Position numbers and translations under genes: made by a program
From: Rhodopseudomonas infernalis
GTDB taxonomy: Bacteria; Pseudomonadota; Alphaproteobacteria; Rhizobiales; Xanthobacteraceae
NCBI RefSeq assembly: GCF_022271405.1
Contig: NZ_JAJNAL010000015.1
Coordinates: 1-64,000, forward strand
Length of the DNA: 64,000 nucleotides
Direction: 5' to 3'
The notes under the pieces: model-generated
What the model saw: the letters and a program-made list of their open reading frames with translations, nothing else
The model's database searches: none
Told to the model about the DNA's origin: nothing
Shown here: positions 40,639-51,296 of the stretch, piece after piece
Layout: each line of letters begins with the position of its first letter
Numbering within the stretch: position 1 is the first letter of the stretch

Positions 40639-40710
40639 GAGGCCCTCCTGCGGTGATGCGGCCGGCGGGGATGCGTGATGCGCATTCGCCGATCATTCCG
40701 CTTCTCAAAC

Positions 40711-40725
40711 GCAAGGAGTGTGCCA
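40711..40725 (-). promoter_or_regulatory. Sigma-54 promoter of the transporter-cyanase operon
   Basis: The minus strand reads TGGCACACTCCTTGC, a perfect -24/-12 match (TGGCAC-N5-TTGC). It lies about 75 bases upstream of the NrtA-type start codon. It sits 45-110 bases downstream of three operator palindromes, the usual distance for sigma-54 enhancer sites. Confidence 0.85.
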
Positions 40726-40770
40726 GCCCCTCGATCGCCGGCTTTCAAGGATATAGCGCGGTTTGCCCAG

Positions 40771-40822
40771 TACGAGATTTCGTAATATACGAGATTTCGT
40801 AGGCCGGTTACGAAATTTCGGA
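40771..40822. promoter_or_regulatory. Triple operator: TACGAGATTTCGTA palindromes
   Basis: Two identical copies of TACGAGATTTCGTA at 40771-40784 and 40788-40801 and a third, TACGAAATTTCGGA, at 40809-40822. Starts are 17 and 21 bases apart. They lie between the divergent sigma-54 activator gene and the sigma-54 promoter of the cyanase operon, so they are likely the activator's enhancer sites and may also allow autoregulation because the third copy ends seven bases before the activator's ATG. Confidence 0.8.
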
Positions 40823-40828
40823 GCGAAC

Positions 40829-42766
<1,938 letters not shown>

Positions 42767-42820
42767 TCGTGTCAGGTCCACCGGGTTAAAGACTCGTTCT
42801 GCTTCTGCTAGAAACACCGC

Positions 42821-42942
42821 CGTCATCCTGAGGTGCCCGCTGGGCCGCGCTCCGGCGCGGCGCTGCGGGCCTCGAAGGATGTTGACGCAAACCTCTTGGC
42901 CGCATCCTTCGAGGCGCGCGACGCGCGCACCTCAGGATGACG
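42821..42942. repeat. Interspersed palindromic repeat, family D, copy 2
   Basis: GTCATCCTGAGGTGCCCGC at the left and GCACCTCAGGATGACG at the right, with CCTCGAAGGATG and CATCCTTCGAGGC inside. It lies between the convergent activator and amidase genes. Confidence 0.75.
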
Positions 42943-42998
42943 ACTCCGCGCTTGAGGAGACGGCGACGCTTCGATCAATCGATGAAGCGTCTCGCCGC

Positions 42999-44399
42999 TC
43001 ATGCGATCGGCGGACGCCTGGTGTGCCAATCGGTGATCGACTGATAGGCATGCCCGGCGCGGGCCAGCACGTGCTCGGACAGATGCGGTCCGACGAGTTG
43101 GAAGCTCAGCGGCATCGCATCGCTGGCCATGCCCATCGGCATGGTGATGGTCGGGCTGCCGCTGAAATCGAACGGCGCGGTGAAGCGCAGGATGTTCAGC
43201 AGCACATTGGGATCGGCGCCGTATTCACCCATTTTGGTCAGGGTCGGGATCGGCACCGGCATGGTCGGCACCAGCAGCAGATCGATGTCCTCGAACAGCG
43301 CCGCCAGCGCGCCGGAGAATTTCAGCCGCTCGTGATGGATCGCGGCGATCTCGACGCCGGTCACCGTATGGCCCTGCTCGATCAGTTGCGCCAGATCGGG
43401 GCCGTAGTCCTGCTTGCGCGAATGGTACGTCGCCAGATGCGCCTCGGCGGTTTCCACCGAGCACATCGGAATCCACTGGCTGACCAGCTTCTGATAGTCG
43501 GGGAATTTCACCTCGCGAATGCTGGCGCCGAGATCCGCCAGCGCACGCTCGGCTTCGCCAAGCGCCGCCACGACCTGCGGATCGATGCCGTCCTGCGTGT
43601 AGCTGCGATCAACCCCGATCCGCAGCCCGCGCACGCCCCCGCCAAGCTGCGCCAGATAGTTCGGCACCGGCGCCTGCAGCGCGGTCGGGTCGTTCGGATC
43701 GGCACCGGCGATCACACCGAGCATCGCCGCCGCATCGGCCGCGCTGCGGCACATCGGGCCGACGTGGTCGAGCGAATCCGCCAGCGGAAACACGCCGTAG
43801 CGGCTGACGCGTCCCCAGGTCGGCTTGATACCTGTGAGACCGCAGGTCGCCGACGGAAACCGAATCGAGCCGCCGGTGTCGCTGCCGATCGCGCCGTAGC
43901 AAAGCCCCGCGGAGGTCGCGACGCCCGAGCCGCTCGACGACGAGCCGACCCAATGATCGAGGCTCCACGGATTGAGCGGAGCTGTGTCGTCGGGGTGGTG
44001 GCTGGTGTAAGCCCCCTCCGTCATCTTCAGCTTGCCGATCGAAATCGCGCCGCCGAGTTCGAGACGGTCGACGACCGTCGCATTGAAAGACGGAACGAAC
44101 TTGGCGTGGATCATAGTGCCGCCGCCGGTCGGGGCGAAGCTGGTGTAGCACAGGTCCTTCAGCCCGATCGGCACGCCGTGCAGCGGCCCGCGATCGATCC
44201 CCTTGGCGATTTCGTCATCGGCCCGGTGGGCGTGCTGCAACGCGCGTTCGCCGAGCACCGTCATGTAGGCGTTGAAGCGCTTGTCGAGCTGCGCGATGCG
44301 ATCGAGCGAAGCCTGCGTCACCTCGGAGGGCTTCAGCTCCTTGCGGCGATAGAGATCCGACAGTTCGACGATGGACTTGTAGTGCAGATCCGCAGTCAT
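42999..44399 (-). CDS. Amidase (amidase signature family)
   Basis: A 466-residue serine amidase with the Ser-cisSer-Lys triad: Lys81 in IGLKDLC, the cis-Ser region GSSSSGSG (about Ser155), and nucleophile Ser178 in SDTGGSIR. PTWGRVSRYG and the C-terminal GPHLSEH follow the family order. It hydrolyses a carboxamide to acid and ammonia; the substrate is unknown. It is a close paralogue of the amidase at 51297, with shared blocks such as GVATSAGLC/GSATAAGLC and WHTRRP/WHARHP endings. It lies at the far end of the amide gene run and may belong to that operon, although a repeat intervenes. Confidence 0.9.
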   Translation of the reverse strand: MTADLHYKSIVELSDLYRRKELKPSEVTQASLDRIAQLDKRFNAYMTVLGERALQHAHRADDEIAKGIDRGPLHGVPIGLKDLCYTSFAPTGGGTMIHAKFVPSFNATVVDRLELGGAISIGKLKMTEGAYTSHHPDDTAPLNPWSLDHWVGSSSSGSGVATSAGLCYGAIGSDTGGSIRFPSATCGLTGIKPTWGRVSRYGVFPLADSLDHVGPMCRSAADAAAMLGVIAGADPNDPTALQAPVPNYLAQLGGGVRGLRIGVDRSYTQDGIDPQVVAALGEAERALADLGASIREVKFPDYQKLVSQWIPMCSVETAEAHLATYHSRKQDYGPDLAQLIEQGHTVTGVEIAAIHHERLKFSGALAALFEDIDLLLVPTMPVPIPTLTKMGEYGADPNVLLNILRFTAPFDFSGSPTITMPMGMASDAMPLSFQLVGPHLSEHVLARAGHAYQSITDWHTRRPPIA

Positions 44400-44506
44400 T
44401 GTTGACGCCTTGTTTGTTGGGTTCGTTTCCTCATGCGGCGCGGTCCAGAGACCGCGAGGCTCTACTGCGTCGCCAGAGTTGACGCTTCCAGCGACGTCGC
44501 CCGCCC

Positions 44507-44590
44507 CGTCATTGCGAGGAGGCGTAGCCGACGAAGCAATCCAGCGCGGTGCACGGGCTTCTGGATTGCTTCGCTTCGCTCGCAGTGACG
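44507..44590. repeat. Interspersed palindromic repeat, family C, copy 4
   Basis: CGTCATTGCGAGGAGGCGTA to TTCGCTCGCAGTGACG, with AAGCAATCCAGCGC and GGATTGCTTCG. It separates the SDR and amidase genes of the amide gene run. Confidence 0.8.
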
Positions 44591-44635
44591 GGGAGAGTCC
44601 GTCGTTTCACTTCGAAATTAGTCTTCCGCCCGGCG

Positions 44636-45397
44636 CTAGAACTGCACGCCCTTGGTCAGCGCGCCGTCGACGACGAGGTTGGTCCCGGTGATGAAGCTCG
44701 CCGCCTTGCTGCCGAGGAACACCACGGCGTTGGCCATCTCCTGCGGCGTGCCCATGCGGCCGGTCGGGTTGAGCGCGAGCGCGGCCTTGTATAGTTCGGG
44801 ATTGCCGTCCTTGATCTGATTCCAGACGCCGCCCTCGAAGTAGGTGTTGCCCGGCGACACCGAATTGGCGCGGATGTTCTTGGCGGCGAGTTGATAGGCG
44901 AGGCCTTGCGTGTAGTGAATGATCGCCGCTTTAAACGTGCCGTAAGGCCCCGCGGCGAAATCGACTTCGCGGCCGGAGACGCTGGAGATGGTGACGATCG
45001 CACCGGCGCCGCTCTTTTCCAGATACGGCATCGCCGCATCGACCAGCCGCACCGTGCCCATCATGTCGGTGGCGAATTCCTTCTCCCAGCTCTCTTCGTC
45101 CTGCCCGATCGCGAGCGCGCTGACATTGGCGACGATCACGTCGACGCCGCCGAGTTTGCTCGCCATGTCGGCGACCCACGCCTTCAGCGCTGGCCCGTTG
45201 GCGACATCGACCGCGCCGCCGAACGCCGCGACGCCCTTGGCTTTCAGCGCCGTGACGGTGGCATCAACCTCGGCCGCGTTGCGCGCGCAGATGCCGACGT
45301 CGGCGCCTTCGGCCGCGAACGTCTCAGCCACAGCCCGGCCGATCCCCTTGGTGCCGCCGGTGACCAGCACCTTGGCGCCCTTCAATCCCAGATCCAT
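44636..45397 (-). CDS. SDR family oxidoreductase
   Basis: A 253-residue classical short-chain dehydrogenase. TGGTKGIG is the glycine motif (about residues 13-20), and SSVSGREV then YGTFK carry catalytic Ser, Tyr and Lys. The NxSPGNTYFEGG segment after the active site is less common and may shape substrate choice. The C-terminal GTNLVVDGALTKGVQF is family-like. The ATG at 45397 follows GGGAGA. It is part of the amide transport and hydrolysis gene run; its substrate may be a product of amide breakdown, which is inference. Confidence 0.87.
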   Translation of the reverse strand: MDLGLKGAKVLVTGGTKGIGRAVAETFAAEGADVGICARNAAEVDATVTALKAKGVAAFGGAVDVANGPALKAWVADMASKLGGVDVIVANVSALAIGQDEESWEKEFATDMMGTVRLVDAAMPYLEKSGAGAIVTISSVSGREVDFAAGPYGTFKAAIIHYTQGLAYQLAAKNIRANSVSPGNTYFEGGVWNQIKDGNPELYKAALALNPTGRMGTPQEMANAVVFLGSKAASFITGTNLVVDGALTKGVQF

Positions 45398-45476
45398 GTT
45401 CGTCTCCCACTGTGGCCGGCCGCCCGGGTGCGGCGGCTCCCCGATACAATCGATGATTGCGCCCGCTCGCCGCGCG

Positions 45477-46202
45477 TCACAGCAGCAGCTGCGCCCGCAC
45501 CTTGTCTTCGTTGACGTCGTCGCCGACCAGCGAATGGGTGATGCGGCCTTTTTCCATGATGTAGCAGCGCTGCGCGATGGCCAGGATGGTGTCGAGATTC
45601 TGCTCGACGAACACGATCGTGGTGCCGAGCTCATCCCGGAATGATTTGAGCGCCTCGCAGATGTGCTGCACGATCGACGGCTGGATGCCTTCGGACGGTT
45701 CATCGAGGATCATCAGCGCCGGGTTGCCGATCAGCGCCCGCCCGATCGCGAGCTGCTGCTGCTCGCCGCCCGACATGGTGCCGGCCGCCTGCCTGCGCCG
45801 CTCCTTGAGTCGCGGGAAGTACTCGTAGACCAGTTCGGGCAGCTTCTTGCCTTTCGGCCCGCCGATCAGTTCGCCGACCTGTAGATTCTCCTCGACGGTC
45901 ATCTGCGGGAACACGTCGCGGCCCTGCGGGATGTAACCGAAGCCGGCGCGCGCCCGCGCATCCGCCTGCAGCGGCGTGACGTCGCGGTCCATAAAGGTGA
46001 TCGAACCACGCCAGCTATCGAGCAGGCCGATGATGCAGCGCATCAGCGTCGACTTGCCGACGCCGTTGCGGCCGATCACCCCGACGATCTCGCCGCGATA
46101 GACCGTCATGTCGACGCCCTGCAGGATCGGCGTGGCGCCATAGCCGGCCCACAGGCCCGAGACGTCGAGGATGCGATCGGCCGGCGCGTGGTCAATGGGC
46201 AT
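45477..46202 (-). CDS. Urea/amide ABC transporter ATPase (UrtE/LivF type)
   Basis: A 241-residue ATPase. Walker A is GRNGVGKST (about residues 42-50), the signature is MSGGEQQQLAIGRAL, and Walker B is LMILDEPSEGIQP. The SEGIQP form is typical of UrtE. It begins 11 bases before the end of the UrtD gene, so the two are translationally coupled. It is last of the five-part HAAT transporter, which imports urea or short-chain amides. Confidence 0.9.
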   Translation of the reverse strand: MPIDHAPADRILDVSGLWAGYGATPILQGVDMTVYRGEIVGVIGRNGVGKSTLMRCIIGLLDSWRGSITFMDRDVTPLQADARARAGFGYIPQGRDVFPQMTVEENLQVGELIGGPKGKKLPELVYEYFPRLKERRRQAAGTMSGGEQQQLAIGRALIGNPALMILDEPSEGIQPSIVQHICEALKSFRDELGTTIVFVEQNLDTILAIAQRCYIMEKGRITHSLVGDDVNEDKVRAQLLL

Positions 46203-46917
46203 GGGTTTTCCCGAGATAGATTTCGGCGACCTGCTCGTCGTTGAGGATCTCGTCGAGACTGCCGCGCGCAAAAATCTTGCCGAGATGCAGCACGGTGACG
46301 CGCTGGGCGATCTGGCGCACGAACGCCATGTCGTGCTCCACCACCAGCACCGTCATGCCCTCGGCGTTGAACGACTTGATCAGCTCGCCGGTCTTGTAGG
46401 TTTCTTCCGGCGACATGCCGGCAGTCGGCTCGTCGAGCAGCAACAGTTGCGGCCGCAGCGCCAGCGCCATGCCGATCTCCAGCCATTGCTGCTGACCGTG
46501 CGACAACGCACCCGCCATCTTTTCGGCATCGGCGGCGAGGCCGAGGAGCTCGAGCAGACGCTGCTCTTCGAGCGCACGCTCCGCGCCGGAGACGCGATCC
46601 TGCAGCGCGATCTGGATGTTCTGCTGCACCGGCAGTTCCTTGAACACGCTCGGCGCCTGCATCTTGATGCTCATGCCGCGCTGAACACGCGCGAACGGCC
46701 GCTCCGCGGTGACATCGACCGAGTCGAACAGGATGCTGCCGGCGGTCGGCGGAAACAGGCCGACGATCAGTTTGAACAGCGTGCTCTTGCCGGCGCCGTT
46801 GGGGCCGATCAGGCAATGCACCTCGCCGGCCTTCACGCTGAGATCGACATCGGACACCGCGGTGAGACCGCCGAACCGCTTGGTGACACCTTTGACTTCG
46901 ACCAGCGACATGCTCAC
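46192..46917 (-). CDS. Urea/amide ABC transporter ATPase (UrtD/LivG type)
   Basis: A 241-residue ATPase. Walker A is GPNGAGKST, and the signature is LSHGQQQWLEIGMAL, the LSHGQ form that separates UrtD from LivG, which has LSYG. Walker B is LLLLDEPTAGMSPEE and the switch is VVEHDM. GTG at 46917 overlaps the permease stop (GTGA); ATG at 46911 is the alternative start. It pairs with the UrtE-type ATPase to power the amide importer. Confidence 0.9.
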   Translation of the reverse strand: MSMSLVEVKGVTKRFGGLTAVSDVDLSVKAGEVHCLIGPNGAGKSTLFKLIVGLFPPTAGSILFDSVDVTAERPFARVQRGMSIKMQAPSVFKELPVQQNIQIALQDRVSGAERALEEQRLLELLGLAADAEKMAGALSHGQQQWLEIGMALALRPQLLLLDEPTAGMSPEETYKTGELIKSFNAEGMTVLVVEHDMAFVRQIAQRVTVLHLGKIFARGSLDEILNDEQVAEIYLGKTHAH

Positions 46918-47990
46918 ACCTTGTCCGGCTCGAGTTGCGGCTGGTCACGCAGGTCCGTCCCCGCACCTCGTTTGCTCTGCCGCGCCACGCGATCGGCCAC
47001 GAACTTGCCGATGCCGAGCACGAAGCCTTGCGGCGCCGCCATCACGGTGGCGAGCAGCAGCGCGCCCATCAGCACCAATGCGGCCTGTTGGCTGTAGACT
47101 GTAATGGTCTGGAAGCCGAACAGCAGCAGGAAGGAGCCGACCAACGTCGCCGTCAGGTCGCTGCGGCCGGAGAACGCCACCCAGACGATCGGCATCGCGG
47201 CGGCCGGCAGGCCGATGCTCGACGGCGTGATGAACTGCCCCCACGAGGTGTAGAGCGCGCCGCTGAGGCCGGCGAGGCCGCTGCCGATCACGAAGGTCAG
47301 GAGCTGATATCTGCGGACGTCGTAGCCGAGCATTTCGGCGCGCTGCGGATTCTCGCGGGTGGCGACGATGACGTTGCCGATCCCGGAATTCACCAGCATC
47401 CGCAGCGCCAGATAGACGACGACGATCAGCGCCACCATCACATAGTATAGCGCCGAGCCCTCGATATAGAGGTCGCCGATCGCCAGCGGGTCCATGCCCT
47501 TCATGCCGTTGAAGCCGTTGAGGCGGGCGTCGCCGATCCGCCATTCCGGGCCGGCGGTCTGGCCGAGAAAGAAGGCCAGTACCAGCGTCGCCGATAGCGT
47601 GACGATGCCGAAGAAGATGCCGTTGATGCCGCCCCAGATCATGAAATAGCCGAGGATGCCGGCCGCGATCATCGCGACGACGACCGACAGCAGCAGCGCT
47701 GCGATCGTCGTGGTGCCGCCGCCCATGTTGATCGCCAGTACGCCGTACGCATAGCCGGCGATGCCGAAGAACAGCGTCTGGCCGAACGACAGCATGCCGC
47801 CATAGCCCCACATCAGGCACAGCCCGAGGGCCATGAAGATCCAGATCAGGAAGTAGGAGAAGTTGCCGACGTCGTAGGAATCGGCGAACAGCGGATAGAT
47901 GAGCGCGCCGGCCAGGACGGCGACGAAGCAACCCCAGAACACGCGGCCGCGCCCCAGCGTCTGCGGACCTTCGAGCAGTTTGAACATCAT
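46914..47990 (-). CDS. Urea/amide ABC transporter permease (UrtC/LivM type)
   Basis: A 358-residue inner-membrane permease with about nine transmembrane helices. Conserved cytoplasmic motifs are MWGYGGMLSFGQTLFFGIAG and ATRENPQRAEMLGYDVRRYQ. It forms the translocation path with the UrtB-type permease, whose stop lies ten bases before this start. The C-terminal 20 residues are polar and cytoplasmic. Confidence 0.91.
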   Translation of the reverse strand: MMFKLLEGPQTLGRGRVFWGCFVAVLAGALIYPLFADSYDVGNFSYFLIWIFMALGLCLMWGYGGMLSFGQTLFFGIAGYAYGVLAINMGGGTTTIAALLLSVVVAMIAAGILGYFMIWGGINGIFFGIVTLSATLVLAFFLGQTAGPEWRIGDARLNGFNGMKGMDPLAIGDLYIEGSALYYVMVALIVVVYLALRMLVNSGIGNVIVATRENPQRAEMLGYDVRRYQLLTFVIGSGLAGLSGALYTSWGQFITPSSIGLPAAAMPIVWVAFSGRSDLTATLVGSFLLLFGFQTITVYSQQAALVLMGALLLATVMAAPQGFVLGIGKFVADRVARQSKRGAGTDLRDQPQLEPDKV

Positions 47991-48000
47991 CCCTCTCCGC

Positions 48001-48867
48001 TCAACGTCCGCGCCGCGCCAGCACGCTGGACAATCCTTCGGGCAGCACCCGGATGATCAGGATGACGGCAACCAGCATGCCGATCTGGCCGATGATCTGG
48101 CCATAGCTCGCGTTCAACGTCATCCGGATCGCCGCCAGCAGCAGCGCCGCCGGCGCGGTGCCGAGCAGCACGTTGGCGCCGCCGATCACCACGGTGACGA
48201 AACTCTCGACCACGAAGGTTGCGCCCATCGTCGGGATCAGCGTCATGGTTGGCGCATACAGCGCGCCGCACAGGCCGGCGAGGCCGGCGCCGATGCCGAA
48301 GCTGATCGCGTAGATCCGCCCGGTGCGCGCGCCGAGCGCCCGTGCCATCGCGGCGTTCTGCATCGTCGCCCGCGCGATCACGCCGAACCGCGTCTTCATG
48401 AACACCACGTAGAGCCCCGCCAGCACCGCGACCGCGGCGCCGAACAGCACCAGCCGATAGGTCGAGAAGGTGTAGGCGCCGATCGCGAAATTGCCCTCGG
48501 GCGTGCCGATGCCACGCACCGACGAGCCGACGATCAGCAGCATGGATTGCGTGACGATCAGGCTGAGGCCCCAGGTCGCGAGCAGCGAATCCAGTGGCCG
48601 CTTGTAGAAGCGGCGGACGATGAAATATTCGACCACGACGCCGATCAGGCCTGCCGTAATCGCAGCAGCGACCTGCGCGATCGGCAGCGGCACACCGAGG
48701 TTGACGAGGCCAACGGTGACGTAGGCGCCGCACATGATGAACTCGCCGTGGGCCATGTTGATCACGCCCATCATGCCGAACACGATGGCGAGGCCGGCGG
48801 CCGAGAGGATCAGGAAGGCGAAGACATCGGCGAACTGATAGAAGACCGAGAACACTTCAGCCGACAT
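48001..48867 (-). CDS. Urea/amide ABC transporter permease (UrtB/LivH type)
   Basis: A 288-residue inner-membrane permease with about eight helices. GMMGVINMAHGEFIMCGAY and ATMQNAAMARALGARTGRIY are the diagnostic LivH/UrtB motifs, and VVIGGANVLLGTAPAALLL follows. An AGGAGA ribosome site precedes the ATG. It follows the solute-binding gene after 134 bases that contain a stem-loop. Confidence 0.92.
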   Translation of the reverse strand: MSAEVFSVFYQFADVFAFLILSAAGLAIVFGMMGVINMAHGEFIMCGAYVTVGLVNLGVPLPIAQVAAAITAGLIGVVVEYFIVRRFYKRPLDSLLATWGLSLIVTQSMLLIVGSSVRGIGTPEGNFAIGAYTFSTYRLVLFGAAVAVLAGLYVVFMKTRFGVIARATMQNAAMARALGARTGRIYAISFGIGAGLAGLCGALYAPTMTLIPTMGATFVVESFVTVVIGGANVLLGTAPAALLLAAIRMTLNASYGQIIGQIGMLVAVILIIRVLPEGLSSVLARRGR

Positions 48868-48891
48868 CTTGGTCTCCTGGTTGCGAGGATC

Positions 48892-48913
48892 GGCGCCGCC
48901 GCACTGCGGCGCC
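48892..48913 (-). promoter_or_regulatory. Intercistronic stem-loop between binding-protein and permease genes
   Basis: GGCGCCG and CGGCGCC form a 7-bp GC stem without a T-tract. In many ABC operons such hairpins protect the upstream solute-binding message and raise its yield over the permeases. It does not look like a full terminator. Confidence 0.5.
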
Positions 48914-49001
48914 GAGGTGGTGGTGATCCGTCACGCGATCAGCCCCGATAGTCTTGCAAGTTCGATGCCGCTGCGCGTGAGGGATGCCATAGCAGTCGCT
49001 C

Positions 49002-50240
49002 TCACGACTTCTTCGGCAGATGGCTCGGCGTGTACTGATCCTTGTCGTTCTTCTTGGTGAGATCGCAGCCGATCTCGCCGAGCCAATACGGCTGGATCGT
49101 GCCGTAGTCCTTCTCGACCTTGACCTCGTGCTTCGGCCCGACCGAAATCAGGCGCATGCGGTGCGAGGTGTGCTGGCTCTTGGGATCGATGCAGACCTTG
49201 CCTTCCGGCGCATCGATGCAGGCGTCACCGGTGGCGATGACCTTGCGCAGATCCTCGAGCTTGGTCGACTTCGCCTTCTCCACCAGCGTCTTGTACATGT
49301 AGAGCGCGTTGTAGGCGTTGTAGCCCATGTCGTTGATGTACATCTCGTCCGGGAACTTGGCCTTCCAGCGCTTCTTGAACTCGTTGGCTTCGGGCGTATC
49401 GATTTCCTCGAACCAGTTGGCGGTGGCGTGCATGTTGTTGAGCGCCGGCGGCTTGAAGCGCTTGTGCTCGAAGCCGAGCATCACCTTGATGGACGAGCCC
49501 ATCGGCAGATTGAGGTTGGCGGCCGCCGCCTGCTCGAAGAACGAGTCCTGCGCGGCGCCGACATTGATGGTCAGCAACCAGTCCGGTTTGGCCTTCTGGA
49601 TGTTCTGAATGGTCTGGGCGAATTGCGAGACGCCGAGCGGGATGAACTCCTCGCCGACCACTTCGCCGCCGAGATCCTTCATGATCTTGCGGTTCCACTC
49701 CGCCGAGATCTGGCCGAAGTTGTAATCAGCGGCGATGACGTAGACCTTTTTGCCGAACTTCTCGACCATCCAGGGGATCAGCGTCGAGAACTGCTGCTCG
49801 GGCACCGCGCCCATGCTGATCATGCTGGCGTCGCAGACGCCGCCTTCATACTGGTTGGTGTAGAAATACGGCGTCGTGGTGCGATCGACGATCGGGCGCA
49901 CCGCTTCGCGCGACGCCGAGGTGATGCCGCCGATCAGCACGTCGACCTTGTCGCGGTTGAGCAGGCGGCGGGCGAACTCCTGATAGCGCGCGTTGTCGCC
50001 CTGCGGATCGAGATGGATCAGCTCGATCTGCCGGCCCATGATGCCGCCGCTTTTGTTGATCTCCTCGACCGCGAGCTGCGAGCCGTGCAGCTTCGGCATG
50101 CCCATGAAGGCGAGGTCGCCGGAGATGTCTTCGAGCAGGCCGACCTTGAGCGGCGGATCCGCCGCCAGCGCAGCGACCGGCGCAACGGCGCCGAGCGCGA
50201 GGCCGAGCAAGGCCGTGCGGAGCAGATGTCTCGTTTGCAT
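49002..50240 (-). CDS. Urea/short-chain amide ABC transporter substrate-binding protein (UrtA/FmdD type)
   Basis: A 412-residue periplasmic binding protein. The signal peptide ends near PVAALAADP (about residue 27). VGLLEDISGDLAFMGMPKLHG opens lobe 1 and PYFYTNQYEGGVCDASMIS is a strong match to UrtA/FmdD/AmiC-like amide binders. It shares its ligand-pocket style with AmiC (YPARYEGFECSDNVMY at 53103-54260). It precedes the matched UrtB-E genes and follows the formamidase gene. Short-chain amides or urea are the probable ligands. Confidence 0.92.
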   Translation of the reverse strand: MQTRHLLRTALLGLALGAVAPVAALAADPPLKVGLLEDISGDLAFMGMPKLHGSQLAVEEINKSGGIMGRQIELIHLDPQGDNARYQEFARRLLNRDKVDVLIGGITSASREAVRPIVDRTTTPYFYTNQYEGGVCDASMISMGAVPEQQFSTLIPWMVEKFGKKVYVIAADYNFGQISAEWNRKIMKDLGGEVVGEEFIPLGVSQFAQTIQNIQKAKPDWLLTINVGAAQDSFFEQAAAANLNLPMGSSIKVMLGFEHKRFKPPALNNMHATANWFEEIDTPEANEFKKRWKAKFPDEMYINDMGYNAYNALYMYKTLVEKAKSTKLEDLRKVIATGDACIDAPEGKVCIDPKSQHTSHRMRLISVGPKHEVKVEKDYGTIQPYWLGEIGCDLTKKNDKDQYTPSHLPKKS

Positions 50241-50282
50241 GTCTGATCGTCCCCTTTGGTGAAGCCGCGCTGAGAAGCCGAG

Positions 50283-51281
50283 TTAGGTCTTCAGGTAATT
50301 CTTCAGGATCGACGCGCCCATCGTGTATTTGGGGTCGACCATGTTGCCGAGGCGGATGCGGCCGGCCTGGCTGAGCAGCATGTAGGCGTCGATCTCGTCG
50401 AACCCGTAATCGGCCGCCATCCAGCGCGTCAGTTCGCGATAGGCGATGCGCGCCGCGTCCTCGAGCGGGCGCGCGCTGCCGATCGTCATGATGAAGTCCT
50501 TCGTCTCCAGCCGCGGCCAGGCAAAGCTCCAGTTCTTGATCAGATCGACCTGGAGCGTGACGGTGGCGCGCTGTTCGAGCGCCACGCCCGATAGTTCGCC
50601 GTCGCCCTGCGTGGCGTGGCAGTCGCCGACATAGAGCATGCCGCCGTCGGTATGCACCGGGAAGTAGATCACCGCGCCGGGCGCGACGTCCGGCAGGTCC
50701 ATATTGCCGCCGTGATAGTCCGGCTGCAGCGACGAGATCGCCTCGATCTCCGGCGATACCCCGATGGTGCCGATGAACGGCTCGTAGGGCAGCGTGATCT
50801 TGTCACTCCATTTCACGCCGTTGCGGTCGACGTGCAGTTTCTTGACGCGCTCCGGCAGCGGCGGATTGAGCAGTGCGGTCGCCGCGGTGCCGACCAGGCC
50901 GCCGAATTCCGGCATGATGCAGGTGGTGCCGGCCGGCTGCTCGCCGCGGGTCTCGACATCGCGGATGTAGATCGCCAGACAATCGCCCTTCTTGGCGCCG
51001 TTGATGGCGATCGGGCCGCATTGCGGATTGAGATAGGGGAAGTTCAGCTTCGCGGTCGGGCTGTCGCTCTCGCTGGTGATCACGCCGCCAAACGCGTCCT
51101 CGGTCTCGACCACGACGACGGAGCCGGGATCGATCGTCAGGGTCGGCTTGGCGTAGGGCCCGTAGACGTAGTGAAACGCGCCCTGCTGTTCGATCGTCAG
51201 GCTGTGCGAGGCGCCCGCCGCCCCTTTGGCGACGCCGCGCTGCGCCATGATCGAACTCTTCAACCAATCTTCCGACGACAT
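50283..51281 (-). CDS. fmdA: Formamidase/acetamidase (FmdA/AmdA family)
   Basis: A 332-residue member of the FmdA_AmdA family, unrelated in fold to amidase-signature enzymes. GPYAKPTLTIDPGSVVVVET, NPQCGPIAINGAKKGDCLAI, GGNMDLPDVAPGAVIYFPV and GDCHATQGDGELSGVALE are the metal and active-site blocks. It should hydrolyse formamide or acetamide to formate or acetate plus ammonia. The ATG at 51281 has AAGGAG six bases upstream. It begins 15 bases after the amidase stop and is 42 bases before the solute-binding gene, as in amide operons of methylotrophs. Confidence 0.93.
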   Translation of the reverse strand: MSSEDWLKSSIMAQRGVAKGAAGASHSLTIEQQGAFHYVYGPYAKPTLTIDPGSVVVVETEDAFGGVITSESDSPTAKLNFPYLNPQCGPIAINGAKKGDCLAIYIRDVETRGEQPAGTTCIMPEFGGLVGTAATALLNPPLPERVKKLHVDRNGVKWSDKITLPYEPFIGTIGVSPEIEAISSLQPDYHGGNMDLPDVAPGAVIYFPVHTDGGMLYVGDCHATQGDGELSGVALEQRATVTLQVDLIKNWSFAWPRLETKDFIMTIGSARPLEDAARIAYRELTRWMAADYGFDEIDAYMLLSQAGRIRLGNMVDPKYTMGASILKNYLKT

Positions 51282-51296
51282 GAGAACTCCTTCGAC

